A stretch of 64,000 nt of DNA from assembly GCA_029934475.1 (NCBI GenBank), contig JAOZMC010000001.1, positions 1 to 64,000 of the forward strand. Direction: 5' to 3'. Shown here one piece after another: positions 27,908 through 36,035 of the stretch. The first letter of the stretch is position 1; every line of letters starts with the position of its first letter. Made by a program: the position numbers and the translations under genes. The notes beneath the pieces are model-generated. The model did no database searches. It was given only the letters and a program-made list of their open reading frames with translations, and was not told the origin of the DNA. Origin of the DNA: Arcobacteraceae bacterium. Its GTDB lineage: Bacteria > Campylobacterota > Campylobacteria > Campylobacterales > Arcobacteraceae.

Positions 27908-27926
27908 TATCTGGAAAGGGGGACTT

Positions 27927-29327
27927 ATCTTACGATTTTATAACCATATTACAAAAGCAAAGATCCCTTTCGTGCCACAAGTAGCCAGCAAGGCGACTAT
28001 ATATGTGTGTGGACCTACTGTATATGACTGGACTCATCTGGGGCATTGTCGTAGTGCTGTAGTATTTGATCTACTTCATAGGGTTTTAAGCCTCTCTGGC
28101 TACGATGTAACTATAGCCAAAAACTTCACAGATATAGACGACAAGATACTAGCTAAACTCAAAACTACAGACCAAACGCTAGAACAACTAACCTCATACT
28201 ATATAGAGTGCTACAAACAGGATATGAAACTGCTAAATATATTGCCAAATACCATAGAACCAAAAGCCACAGACAATATATCTGCCATGATAGATATGAT
28301 AAGTAAAATGCTACAAAACTCACAAGCTTATAGTCTACCAGATGGCATATATTTTGACATCTCTGCAGACAAAGACTACGGCTGTATCAGTGGCAAGAGG
28401 GCAGATACAAATGACCAGCAAAGAGTAGCTCACCACAAAGAGAAAAAAGACCAAAAAGATTTTGCCCTGTGGAAGTTTAGCGACACTGACATATATTATC
28501 CTGCCCCATTTGGTAGTGGCAGACCCGGTTGGCACACAGAGTGTAGTGCTATGATAGACAACTATCTAGCGGACAAAAGTTTGCCATATGCGGTAGATAT
28601 ACATGGAGGCGGAGCGGACTTGATCTTTCCACACCACGAAAATGAAGCCACACAGACGAGAGTTTGCCACTGTCAAGAGCTAGCAAAATACTGGATACAC
28701 AACGGCTTTGTAAATATAGATGGCACAAAGATGAGCAAGTCTCTTGGCAACAGCTTTTATCTTAAAGATATTTTGCAAAAACACCAAGGCGAAGTGGTGC
28801 GGTATTATATGCTTGCTACCAACTATGCGACCGACTTTAACTTCAGCGAAAGTGGGCTAATCTCTAGCAAAAAACGGCTTGATAGATTGTATCGCCTCAA
28901 AAAGCTCATATATGGCACTATGCCAGATGGTATAGAGGTGATACAAGATATCAAAAACTCACTTGACGATGATATGAATAGCTCCAAAGCACTAGTGGCC
29001 GTAGATGATATGATAGCCGATAGTTTCGAAAAGCTTCAAAAAAACCCAAAAGAGAAAAAACTCAAAAAACTCACAGCCAACAGACTCAAATTTATAGAAA
29101 AAATACTAGGTATAGGTTATCAAGACCCATATATCTATTTTCAGTATGGAGTTGATGATATAATGATACGAAAAATAGACAAACTTATAAACGACAGGCA
29201 GGAAGCTAAAAAAACCAAAGATTGGACAAAAGCCGACAACATAAGAGAAAAGTTAAATGCATTGGGTATAGATATTATGGATACAAGTAGCGGCACAGTA
29301 TGGGAAAAAAGGAGTATATATGAATGA
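27927..29327 (+). CDS. cysS: Cysteinyl-tRNA synthetase, apparent ATC start
   Basis: CysS charges tRNA-Cys. Landmarks are YVCGPTVYD and HLGH near the N-terminus, the zinc ligands in HTECSAM and HGGGADLIFPHHEN, and KMSKS in the C-terminal half. The family N-terminus (LRFYNHITK) starts at 27930. In this frame the only standard starts are GTG at 27897 and TTG at 27903, both inside the SRP RNA stem and without a ribosome-binding site. AAAGGGGG (27915-27922) points to the ATC at 27927, giving 466 residues. Coordinates follow that reading; a start at 27897 is the fallback. It overlaps trpD by 8 nt. Confidence 0.88.
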   Translation: MLRFYNHITKAKIPFVPQVASKATIYVCGPTVYDWTHLGHCRSAVVFDLLHRVLSLSGYDVTIAKNFTDIDDKILAKLKTTDQTLEQLTSYYIECYKQDMKLLNILPNTIEPKATDNISAMIDMISKMLQNSQAYSLPDGIYFDISADKDYGCISGKRADTNDQQRVAHHKEKKDQKDFALWKFSDTDIYYPAPFGSGRPGWHTECSAMIDNYLADKSLPYAVDIHGGGADLIFPHHENEATQTRVCHCQELAKYWIHNGFVNIDGTKMSKSLGNSFYLKDILQKHQGEVVRYYMLATNYATDFNFSESGLISSKKRLDRLYRLKKLIYGTMPDGIEVIQDIKNSLDDDMNSSKALVAVDDMIADSFEKLQKNPKEKKLKKLTANRLKFIEKILGIGYQDPYIYFQYGVDDIMIRKIDKLINDRQEAKKTKDWTKADNIREKLNALGIDIMDTSSGTVWEKRSIYE

Positions 29328-30312
29328 GATTTTGCACAAACAGACAAAAGAAAACTTTGAAAATATTTTCACAAACCACTGGTCGGCAGAGCAGACTAGA
29401 GAGTATCTCATCAAACTACATCAAGATGGCGAAAAATTTGAACAAATATCCGCAGCATCGCAGGTTATGGCAAAGCATAGTATCAAACTACCTATCACAA
29501 AAGAGCTACAAAACCAGATCATAGACAACTGTGGCACAGGGGGCGATGGAAGTAATAGCTTCAACATATCTACTACCGTGTCAATATTATTGAGTGCTTG
29601 TGGTTGCTTTGTCGCCAAACATGGCAACAAAAGTATCACAAGTCAAAGCGGAAGTGCCGATATGTTAGAAGCTCTAGGGATAAATCTAAACCTAAATATT
29701 CAAAACCAAGCAGATATGCTAGGAGACACTGGCTTTGTGTTTATGTTTGCCCTACACCACCACCCAGCTATGAAACATATCATGCCAGTGCGACACAGTA
29801 TAGACCACAGAACTATATTTAACATACTAGGACCACTGACAAACCCAGCAGGAGCAAAAAAACATCTCATAGGAGTATTTGACAAACGATTTATACAAAA
29901 TATGACCAAGGCTTTGATGCTAAACCAAAGCAGTAGTGCTATAGTAGTGTCGTCAAAAGACGGCTTAGATGAGGTCTCTATAAGTGATATTACCTATGCA
30001 TGTAGGCTACAAGATGCACAGATAGACAACTTCACCATAGACCCAGTGAAAGTAGGACTGAAGCTATACGACAAAGCAGATATAAAAGGCGGAACCCCAC
30101 AAGACAATGCCACTATCACCAAAGATATATTAGCAGAAAAACTACACGGAGCCAAACGGGATATAGTGTTGCTAAACACAGCTGTAGCTTTAGTAGCCGA
30201 TGGCAAAGCGGACAACATAAAGCATGGCATAAGCATAGCACAGACAAATATCGCCAACCGCAAAGCTATGCAAAAACTGGAGCAGATAATAGATGTCTCA
30301 AATAGTTTTTGA
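29320..30312 (+). CDS. trpD: Anthranilate phosphoribosyltransferase
   Basis: TrpD joins anthranilate to PRPP in tryptophan synthesis. The 330-residue enzyme contains the PRPP/magnesium loop NCGTGGDGSNSFNIST near residue 69, KHGNKSITSQSGSADMLE near 98, and HPAMKHIMPVRHSI near 145. It has the class fold of nucleoside phosphorylase II-like transferases. It overlaps cysS by 8 nt and tsaE by 20 nt. No other trp gene is adjacent. Confidence 0.93.
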   Translation: MNEILHKQTKENFENIFTNHWSAEQTREYLIKLHQDGEKFEQISAASQVMAKHSIKLPITKELQNQIIDNCGTGGDGSNSFNISTTVSILLSACGCFVAKHGNKSITSQSGSADMLEALGINLNLNIQNQADMLGDTGFVFMFALHHHPAMKHIMPVRHSIDHRTIFNILGPLTNPAGAKKHLIGVFDKRFIQNMTKALMLNQSSSAIVVSSKDGLDEVSISDITYACRLQDAQIDNFTIDPVKVGLKLYDKADIKGGTPQDNATITKDILAEKLHGAKRDIVLLNTAVALVADGKADNIKHGISIAQTNIANRKAMQKLEQIIDVSNSF

Positions 30313-30721
30313 AAAAATTGTAGCTCTAGGCAAACTAGACATAGTAGCCAAAAAGCTAGCCGATACGATAGGTCAAAAAAACACAATAGTGCTACTGATA
30401 GGCGAAGTAGCCACAGGCAAGACGACTCTAGTGCAACACTATCTCAAGACTATAGGCATAAACGACAAGGCTACTAGTCCTACATTTAGCCTACAAAATA
30501 TCTATGATGGAGGTATATATCACTATGATATATACAATGCAACACTTGAAAAGTTTGTAGAGTTAGGGCTGTTTTTTGAGCTTGACAAACCAGGAGTTCA
30601 TCTAATAGAGTGGGGCAATGATAGTATGAAAAAAATGCTACAGACGTATGGATTTGCCTATATCACTGTCCATATCAAAAAACACAAAGACAAAAGGAGA
30701 TACAAAATATGCATAAATTAA
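30293..30721 (+). CDS. tsaE: tRNA threonylcarbamoyladenosine biosynthesis ATPase TsaE
   Basis: TsaE is the small ATPase that, with TsaB and TsaD, helps place t6A37 on ANN-decoding tRNAs. The 142-residue protein has a Walker A GEVATGKTTLVQ near residue 37, SPTFSLQNIY near 64 and the HLIEWG motif near 102. It overlaps trpD by 20 nt and lptB by 13 nt. Confidence 0.92.
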   Translation: MSQIVFEKIVALGKLDIVAKKLADTIGQKNTIVLLIGEVATGKTTLVQHYLKTIGINDKATSPTFSLQNIYDGGIYHYDIYNATLEKFVELGLFFELDKPGVHLIEWGNDSMKKMLQTYGFAYITVHIKKHKDKRRYKICIN

Positions 30722-31431
30722 AAGCACAAAATCTAACCAAAAGTATAAAAGGTCACGACATACTCCAAGGTATATCGCTAGAGGTCGCCAGTGGCGAAGT
30801 AGTAGGGCTACTAGGACCAAATGGAGCTGGCAAGACTACTACATTTTATTGTGTGTGTGGGTTGGTGCCACCTACTAGTGGCAAAGTGTTTTTTGATGAC
30901 ACAGATATCACGAACCTACCACTACATAGACGAGCCTTGATAGGGGTGGGCTATCTACCCCAAGAGTCCTCTATATTTAAAGACCTCACAGTAGAAGAAA
31001 ACCTACTACTAGCAGCGGAAATATCTATCAAAGACAGGTCAAAACGACAAGACAAGATAGAAGAACTGCTAGGACTATTTGACATAGAACCAATACGAAA
31101 ACGAAAGGGAGTCAGCCTAAGTGGTGGCGAGAGACGGCGAGTGGAGATAGCACGCTCACTTGTGCCAAACCCAAAGTTTCTGCTACTTGATGAGCCGTTT
31201 GCCGGAGTAGATCCTATAGCGGTCAAAGATATACAAGAAGTTATATCACAGCTAGTAAAGATAGATATAGGAGTGTTGATAACCGACCACAATGTGCGAG
31301 AGACTTTGCAGATATGTGATAGAGCCTATGTCATAAAAGCTGGCGAACTACTAGCTAGTGGCACAGCAGACGAGATACGAAAAGATGATAAAGTGAGAGA
31401 AAATTATCTAGGAGAGGACTTTGTATTTTAA
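30709..31431 (+). CDS. lptB: LPS export ABC transporter ATP-binding protein LptB
   Basis: A 240-residue ABC ATPase powering LPS extraction from the inner membrane by LptFG. It has the Walker A GPNGAGKTT near residue 37, the signature LSGGERRRVEIARSL near 136-150, and Walker B FLLLDEPFAGVDP. The ARSL-FLLLDEPFAGVDPIAV stretch is characteristic of LptB among ABC proteins. Neighbours tsaE and the DUF1460 gene overlap it. Confidence 0.92.
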   Translation: MHKLKAQNLTKSIKGHDILQGISLEVASGEVVGLLGPNGAGKTTTFYCVCGLVPPTSGKVFFDDTDITNLPLHRRALIGVGYLPQESSIFKDLTVEENLLLAAEISIKDRSKRQDKIEELLGLFDIEPIRKRKGVSLSGGERRRVEIARSLVPNPKFLLLDEPFAGVDPIAVKDIQEVISQLVKIDIGVLITDHNVRETLQICDRAYVIKAGELLASGTADEIRKDDKVRENYLGEDFVF

Positions 31432-32200
31432 AGTTGTTTTGGGTCTATTTGTCTTAGTTAGTTTCATATTTGCTATAGAGACTCAGCGGCTAAACCACAC
31501 GATACAGACTACACCAAACAGAGATAAACTAGAGGCAATATCGGCATATTTTTTAGGTGCTACTTATGGTTATTCGCCGTTAGGAGAGGGTGGCGGAGTA
31601 GATAAAGACCCAAAGTTTAGGTTAGATAAGTTTGACTGCACTACATTTGTAGAGACCATGACGGCATTGAGCTTATCGCCAAATATCACAAAAGCAAAGC
31701 AACGACTGGACTATATACGATACGATGGCAAAGTTGGGTTTAAACATAGGCGACACTTGCCAGCACTTATGTGGAAAGCACAGCTAGTAGATGTGGGAGT
31801 CTATGTGGATATCACCAAAGATATCAAAGACCACGAAACTATCACAAAAAAACCAAACCCAAAACTACTACCAAAAGATATGAAATACTTAGCAAAAGAT
31901 TTGAAAAAGAGCTACAGTATAGACTATATACCACTACACAAAATAGCAAAAAACATAGAGTATATACCTAGTGGTGTGGTGGTAAATGTGGTTAGAGAAG
32001 ATAGGGCAGATAAGTTTCTAGTCATCACTCATCAGATGTTGCTGTTTAAAGCTCACGGCAAAATATATTTTAGACACGCAAGCAGCTATCCCAAACGACA
32101 AGTAGTAGATGAACCGTTGAACTCTTTTGTGTCTCGTGTATCGAGATACAAGTGGAGAGTAGTGGGTATAAATATATTGAAAATCAATCTTGACAAGTAA
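31421..32200 (+). CDS. DUF1460 exported N-acetylmuramoyl-L-alanine amidase-like protein
   Basis: A 259-residue protein with a signal peptide (about 1-18) and the DUF1460 core, including the nucleophile region DKFDCTTFVETM near residue 73 and a histidine near 212 (ITHQMLLF). The family has an NlpC/P60-like papain fold and is tied to wall peptide turnover; the substrate is inferred. The start is TTG at 31421 with AGGAGAGG just before it, overlapping lptB by 11 nt. Confidence 0.8.
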   Translation: MYFKVVLGLFVLVSFIFAIETQRLNHTIQTTPNRDKLEAISAYFLGATYGYSPLGEGGGVDKDPKFRLDKFDCTTFVETMTALSLSPNITKAKQRLDYIRYDGKVGFKHRRHLPALMWKAQLVDVGVYVDITKDIKDHETITKKPNPKLLPKDMKYLAKDLKKSYSIDYIPLHKIAKNIEYIPSGVVVNVVREDRADKFLVITHQMLLFKAHGKIYFRHASSYPKRQVVDEPLNSFVSRVSRYKWRVVGINILKINLDK

Positions 32201-32221
32201 GAACGAAAAGCGGAAAATAGT

Positions 32222-32264
32222 CTCCCCATTTATAAGACCGATTTGAAACAATTTTTTATTTCTA
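32222..32264 (-). repeat. Solo IS end fragment
   Basis: TCTCCCCATTTATAAGACCG followed by ATTTGAAACAATTTTTTATT is the inverse of the right terminal repeat of the IS3-family remnant at 10535-10577, with few differences. No transposase coding sequence follows; the next 170 bp up to tRNA-Arg hold no gene. Confidence 0.65.
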
Positions 32265-32429
32265 TCATCTAATCTATCTTTTGTAGTGTTTATGACAAAT
32301 CAAAAAAACATGATATTTAATGATATTTAATCAGAGAGCTAAATTTAAATTTATCGACAAAACATACAAACAAAAGGCAAAATTTTGGTGGCTCTTGTTC
32401 GCAAAGCCTGTATCTATAGTGTTTGAAGT

Positions 32430-32506
32430 TGGTACGCCCAGTAGGATTCGAACCCACAACCACCGGGGCCGAAACCCAGTGCTATATCCAGTTAAGCCAT
32501 GGACGC
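32430..32506 (-). tRNA. tRNA-Arg (TCG)
   Basis: A 77-nt tRNA with anticodon TCG in loop TTTCGGC, T-arm GTGGGTTCGAATCCTAC, acceptor GCGTCCA pairing with TGGGCGT (two G-T pairs) and encoded CCA. It stands alone, opposite to the neighbouring genes. Confidence 0.92.
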
Positions 32507-32548
32507 ATAAAAAGTTCGCTATTTTATCAAAAAAAACTTAAATTAAAC

Positions 32549-32563
32549 TTTTTTTGGTATTAT
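32549..32563 (+). promoter_or_regulatory. Promoter of the sugar aminotransferase operon
   Basis: A T-run followed by GGTATTAT gives the usual T-rich plus -10 pattern 17 bp in front of the ATG at 32580, with AAAGGA in between. Confidence 0.55.
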
Positions 32564-32579
32564 AGCCAAAAGGAATGAT

Positions 32580-33665
32580 ATGAAAATAGATTTTATAGAC
32601 CTACAAGCACAGTATCAAAAATACAAAACAGACATAGACACACAGATACAGCAAGTGCTAGATAGCTCTGTGTATATCGGTGGCAAGGTGGAGCAACTAG
32701 AACAAAAGTTATCTGTATGGACAGGCTCCAAACACACTATAGCATGTAGCAGTGGCACAGATGCTTTGGTGCTAGCTCTCATGGCTATAGATATCCAGCC
32801 AGGTGACGAGGTTATCACTACGCCTTTTACATTTATAGCGACAGCTGAAGCTATAGCACTGCTAAAGGCACGACCAGTATTTGTAGATATACAGGAGCGA
32901 ACTTACAACATAGATGTGTCTAAAATAGAGGAGAAAATCACCTCAAAGACCAAAGCTGTGATACCTGTGTCGTTGTTTGGGCAGATGGCAGATATGGACG
33001 GTATCAACTCAATAGCCAAAAAATACAATCTCAAAGTGATAGAAGATGGAGCTCAAAGCTTCGGTGCTACATATATGGGCAAACAATCATGCACCACTAG
33101 CGATATGGGGACTACTTCGTTTTTTCCGGCTAAGCCACTGGGATGCTATGGTGATGGTGGAGCTATATGGACAAACGATGACGAGCTAGCATCCAAGATA
33201 CGAGTGCTACTAAACCATGGACAGACCAAACAATATGTTCACAGCCACATAGGTATCAACGGCAGACTTGATGCTTTGCAAGCAGGAGTGCTAATAGCGA
33301 AGCTTGGTTATTATGCAGATGAGCTAAACAAACGACAAAACATAGCTGACAAATACAACAAAAAGCTACAAAATGTCACAACCCCGTATGTGCCAGATGG
33401 CTACACTAGCGTATGGGCTCAATACTGTATAAGAGTGAAAGATAGAGATATGATGATGGACAAGTGCAAAAAAAACGGAGTGCCTACAGGAGTCTATTAT
33501 CCAATTCCTCTCCATATGCAAGATGTGTTTGCTTATCTAGGATACAAAAAAGATGACTTTCCAGTATCTTTGGCAGTATCAAAAGATATATTAGCTTTGC
33601 CTATGTCGGCATTTTTGACACAAGAGCAGCAGGATTATATTATAAAGGTGGTAAATGATGATTAA
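32580..33665 (+). CDS. DegT/DnrJ/EryC1-family sugar aminotransferase
   Basis: A 361-residue PLP enzyme that aminates a keto-sugar nucleotide. It has the FIDLQAQY N-terminus, CSSGTDAL near residue 58, EDGAQSFGA near 158 and the Schiff-base lysine in SFFPAKPLG near 186. It most resembles WbpE-type 3-aminotransferases for UDP-sugar synthesis in O-antigen or glycan assembly. The next gene, a Gfo/Idh dehydrogenase overlapping it by 11 nt, fits a WbpB-WbpE-like oxidation-amination pair, but the sugar is unknown. Confidence 0.88.
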   Translation: MKIDFIDLQAQYQKYKTDIDTQIQQVLDSSVYIGGKVEQLEQKLSVWTGSKHTIACSSGTDALVLALMAIDIQPGDEVITTPFTFIATAEAIALLKARPVFVDIQERTYNIDVSKIEEKITSKTKAVIPVSLFGQMADMDGINSIAKKYNLKVIEDGAQSFGATYMGKQSCTTSDMGTTSFFPAKPLGCYGDGGAIWTNDDELASKIRVLLNHGQTKQYVHSHIGINGRLDALQAGVLIAKLGYYADELNKRQNIADKYNKKLQNVTTPYVPDGYTSVWAQYCIRVKDRDMMMDKCKKNGVPTGVYYPIPLHMQDVFAYLGYKKDDFPVSLAVSKDILALPMSAFLTQEQQDYIIKVVNDD

Positions 33666-34548
33666 AGTTGCAATAGTAGGTATGGGTGTGATGGGACAAA
33701 ATCACTACAGAGTCCTACAAAAGATACAAGGAGCAAAGATAGTAGGACTGTGCGACCCTATAGCAGACGACAATTTTGCTCACAAGCTATACAAAGAGTT
33801 AGATGATATGCTAGGTGCTATAACTATAGATGCTGTCATCATAGCTACTCCTACATTTTTGCACAAAGAAGTAGCACTGAAGTGTATCGACAAAGGTATC
33901 CACCTGTTTATAGAGAAGCCTGTAGCATCAAATGTAGCAGATGGCAAAGAGATACTAAAAGAACTAGACAAAAAAGGACTCAAAGCAGTAGTAGGGCATA
34001 TAGAGCGGTTTAACTCTGTAGTCCAAGCACTCAAAGAGGAGATAAAGGACAAAGAGATATATAGCATAAATATCACAAGAATAGGACCCATACCTCCGCG
34101 AATTGCTGATGTAGGTATATTGACCGACTTAGCAGTGCATGATATAGACTTGATACGATTTATCACCCAAAAAAGTATTTTAAACAAAAGTATATTTAAG
34201 TCAAAAAAGATCCACAACCACCACGAAGACAATGCCATACTATCGTTTGCTATGGACGATGATATAGTCGCATCTATCACGACAAACTGGCTGACACCGT
34301 TTAAAAAACGGACAGTAGAAGTAGCATGCAAAGAAGCATACTACGAGGCAAATCTGATGTCCCAAGAGTTGCTAGAGTATTCCAACTTCAAAGCGGACAA
34401 TTCGTTTGTCATGCGAAACTGTTTTGTGAAAAAGCGAGAGCCTTTATACGACGAGCTAGATAGTTTCATAGAGTATATCCGGACAGGACACAAGCCTATA
34501 TCTGCTACTATAGAGGATAGTATAGAGACACTACAGACCGTCCAGTAG
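33655..34548 (+). CDS. Gfo/Idh/MocA-family oxidoreductase
   Basis: A 297-residue NAD(P)-dependent enzyme with the Rossmann motif VGMGVMGQNH near residue 8 and the EKPVA signature near 91. It probably oxidises the sugar nucleotide that the upstream aminotransferase amidates. It overlaps that gene by 11 nt; ATG codons at 33655 and 33658 are both possible starts. The C-terminus stops soon after IEDSIETLQ, a little earlier than usual for the family. Confidence 0.85.
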   Translation: MMIKVAIVGMGVMGQNHYRVLQKIQGAKIVGLCDPIADDNFAHKLYKELDDMLGAITIDAVIIATPTFLHKEVALKCIDKGIHLFIEKPVASNVADGKEILKELDKKGLKAVVGHIERFNSVVQALKEEIKDKEIYSINITRIGPIPPRIADVGILTDLAVHDIDLIRFITQKSILNKSIFKSKKIHNHHEDNAILSFAMDDDIVASITTNWLTPFKKRTVEVACKEAYYEANLMSQELLEYSNFKADNSFVMRNCFVKKREPLYDELDSFIEYIRTGHKPISATIEDSIETLQTVQ

Positions 34549-34642
34549 ATTGTTTTTATCTCTGTTTCGCTTGGAACAGTTTTTGCTATTGTTGAGATAT
34601 TTATAGATTTTGACTCTTTTTGTGTTATATTTATATTATTTG

Positions 34643-34650
34643 GATAATAT
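34643..34650 (+). promoter_or_regulatory. Promoter of the poly-G outer-membrane protein gene
   Basis: GATAATAT follows a T-rich region and precedes AAGGAG (34665-34670) and the TTG start at 34676. Confidence 0.5.
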
Positions 34651-34675
34651 AACAAACTTTTAAAAAGGAGTCTTT

Positions 34676-35335
34676 TTGATAAAACAAACAAACAAATTGA
34701 TAGGGGGGGGGCTTTTAGCTCTTTCTTTAGTCGCAAGTAGTGCAGTAGCAAAAGATGGTGTGTATATAGGCGTAGGTCTAGGAATATCTATTATGGGCGA
34801 TAGTGAAACAACATACGCCGACAAAGACTTAGCTATCATAAATACAGATATAAAATATAAGCTAGGGACTGCTACTTCATTTTTGGCAGGATATAAGTTT
34901 TCAAGCTTTAGAGCAGAACTTGAGAGTTTTTCTCACTCAAATGATTTTAATGATGTTTATGCATTCAAAGTAAGAAAAATTCCAGGAGTCACAGGCAAAG
35001 CTACTGCTTCTACTGTTTTGATAAACGGCTATTATGACTTCAAAGTAGACAATCCAAAGCTCACACCATATGTAGGGATTGGCTTCGGTTCTACGACTTT
35101 CAAATTCAACTACAAAAATGATGGGGATACTTTGATTGACGATGATGACAATGTAGTTTCTGTGGCTATTACTGGCGGAGTTGATTTTGCTATTGGAGAT
35201 AAATTTTCTGTAGGTGTTGGAGGCAGACATATAGAATACGGCGATGCTAAACTTAAAGATCCTGGTGACAACATGGTAACTATAAGCACTGGCTTAAGTT
35301 CTGCTTTTTTGATTACTGCTAAATACAAGTTTTAA
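34676..35335 (+). CDS. Outer-membrane beta-barrel protein with poly-G tract in the signal peptide
   Basis: A 219-residue protein with a signal peptide (cleavage likely after SSAVA, residue 25) and an opacity/OmpA-type eight-stranded barrel: alternating strands, glycine/aromatic spacing (YIGVGLGIS, FLAGYKF, PYVGIGFGSTTF) and a C-terminal aromatic, KYKF. The start is TTG at 34676 behind AAGGAG. Codons 10-12 lie in a run of nine G (34703-34711); the present length is in frame, so the gene is ON as sequenced. A change of one G would end translation early. A strong hairpin follows the stop. Confidence 0.85.
   Translation: MIKQTNKLIGGGLLALSLVASSAVAKDGVYIGVGLGISIMGDSETTYADKDLAIINTDIKYKLGTATSFLAGYKFSSFRAELESFSHSNDFNDVYAFKVRKIPGVTGKATASTVLINGYYDFKVDNPKLTPYVGIGFGSTTFKFNYKNDGDTLIDDDDNVVSVAITGGVDFAIGDKFSVGVGGRHIEYGDAKLKDPGDNMVTISTGLSSAFLITAKYKF
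34703..34711 (+). repeat. G9 homopolymer (candidate phase-variation tract)
   Basis: Nine consecutive G bases lie inside the signal-peptide codons of the barrel protein. In AT-rich Campylobacterota, G tracts of eight or more are the classic slipped-strand contingency elements; this is the only such tract I saw in the window. Confidence 0.8.
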
Positions 35336-35347
35336 CGATAATAAATC

Positions 35348-35379
35348 ACACAAAGTAGTCGATACAGACTGCTTTGTGT
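35348..35379 (+). terminator. Hairpin terminator after the barrel protein
   Basis: ACACAAAGTAGTC pairs with GACTGCTTTGTGT over 13 positions (one G-T) with a 6-nt loop, 12 bp after the stop codon. No T-run follows, so termination strength is uncertain. Confidence 0.55.
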
Positions 35380-35396
35380 AGATGATGATACTATAT

Positions 35397-35654
35397 CTAA
35401 GCTACAACTTCAAGCGAAACTTTCAACATATTTTCTATATTTAGATGATAATCCAAACTTTGCCACTCGACCCTCGTGTCTAAACATATCAATCTATAAT
35501 CTTTGAGCTGTGCTATAGTAGCTTTTTGCAATGGTTCGTACCATTGTATGTGCGTGGATATGATCCTGCCGTCTTCTAATTTTACATGAATATACTCATC
35601 GTCAAAGCGAACTTCCTTGCCTTTAATCAAACCATTTATTTCAAATCCTTTCAA
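35397..35654 (-). CDS. DUF2442 domain protein
   Basis: An 85-residue protein matching the DUF2442 pattern: V-FDDEYIHVKLEDGRIIS, then WYEPLQKAT, then WQSLDYHLNIENML. DUF2442 proteins often lie next to DUF4160 proteins, as here, and the pair is suspected to be toxin-antitoxin-like; no activity is established. The start is uncertain: TTG at 35654 gives this length, and a later TTG is possible. It follows the DUF4160 gene after 12 nt. Confidence 0.75.
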   Translation of the reverse strand: MKGFEINGLIKGKEVRFDDEYIHVKLEDGRIISTHIQWYEPLQKATIAQLKDYRLICLDTRVEWQSLDYHLNIENMLKVSLEVVA

Positions 35655-35666
35655 ACATATTTTTGT

Positions 35667-35849
35667 TTATTTTATAATCTCTATAGCCGACTTCAAATCC
35701 TTTGGCTTCAAATAATTTTGAACTACTTTCAAATTTTCCAATTCTATCTTAGCAAAGCCGTCACTTCTTGCGATATGTATATGTTTCGGCTCATGCTCAT
35801 TTGCATAAAAGAAAAATTTAAAACCATTTTGATTTAATAAAGTTGGCAA
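35667..35849 (-). CDS. DUF4160 domain protein
   Basis: A 60-residue protein with the DUF4160 signature: GFKFFFYANEHEPKHIHI, then AKIELENLKV. The start is TTG at 35849 behind AAGGA. It is the first gene of a two-gene unit with DUF2442. The role is unknown. Confidence 0.78.
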   Translation of the reverse strand: MPTLLNQNGFKFFFYANEHEPKHIHIARSDGFAKIELENLKVVQNYLKPKDLKSAIEIIK

Positions 35850-35903
35850 TACAAATCCTTATATATTTCTTTGAGTATTATATCTAAAATATCTAAAATA
35901 AAC

Positions 35904-35957
35904 TGAACCCTCTGATTAAATAAAAGGCTCATAGAAGGAGCAGTTTTTCACAGAAAC
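35904..35957 (-). repeat. Dispersed 54-bp repeat, copy 2 (inverted)
   Basis: On the minus strand this reads GTTTCTGTGAAAAACTGCTC and ends CAGAGGGTTCA, matching 13377-13430 with about six differences. Directly to its right TAGCCGTGACAATTT (35959-35973) resembles TAGCCGTGGCGATTTT of the other relics. The gap 35850-36035 holds no gene. Confidence 0.7.
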
Positions 35958-36024
35958 TAGCCGTGACAATTTGACTATTTGTTGCTTAAATGGTTTAGAC
36001 ACTTTAAGTTTAAGTTTGTTGCGA

Positions 36025-36030
36025 TACAAT
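36025..36030 (+). promoter_or_regulatory. -10 box of the phospholipase D-family gene
   Basis: TACAAT lies 5 nt in front of the ATG at 36036, with no ribosome-binding site between, again a leaderless layout. Confidence 0.4.
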
Positions 36031-36035
36031 ATGTC

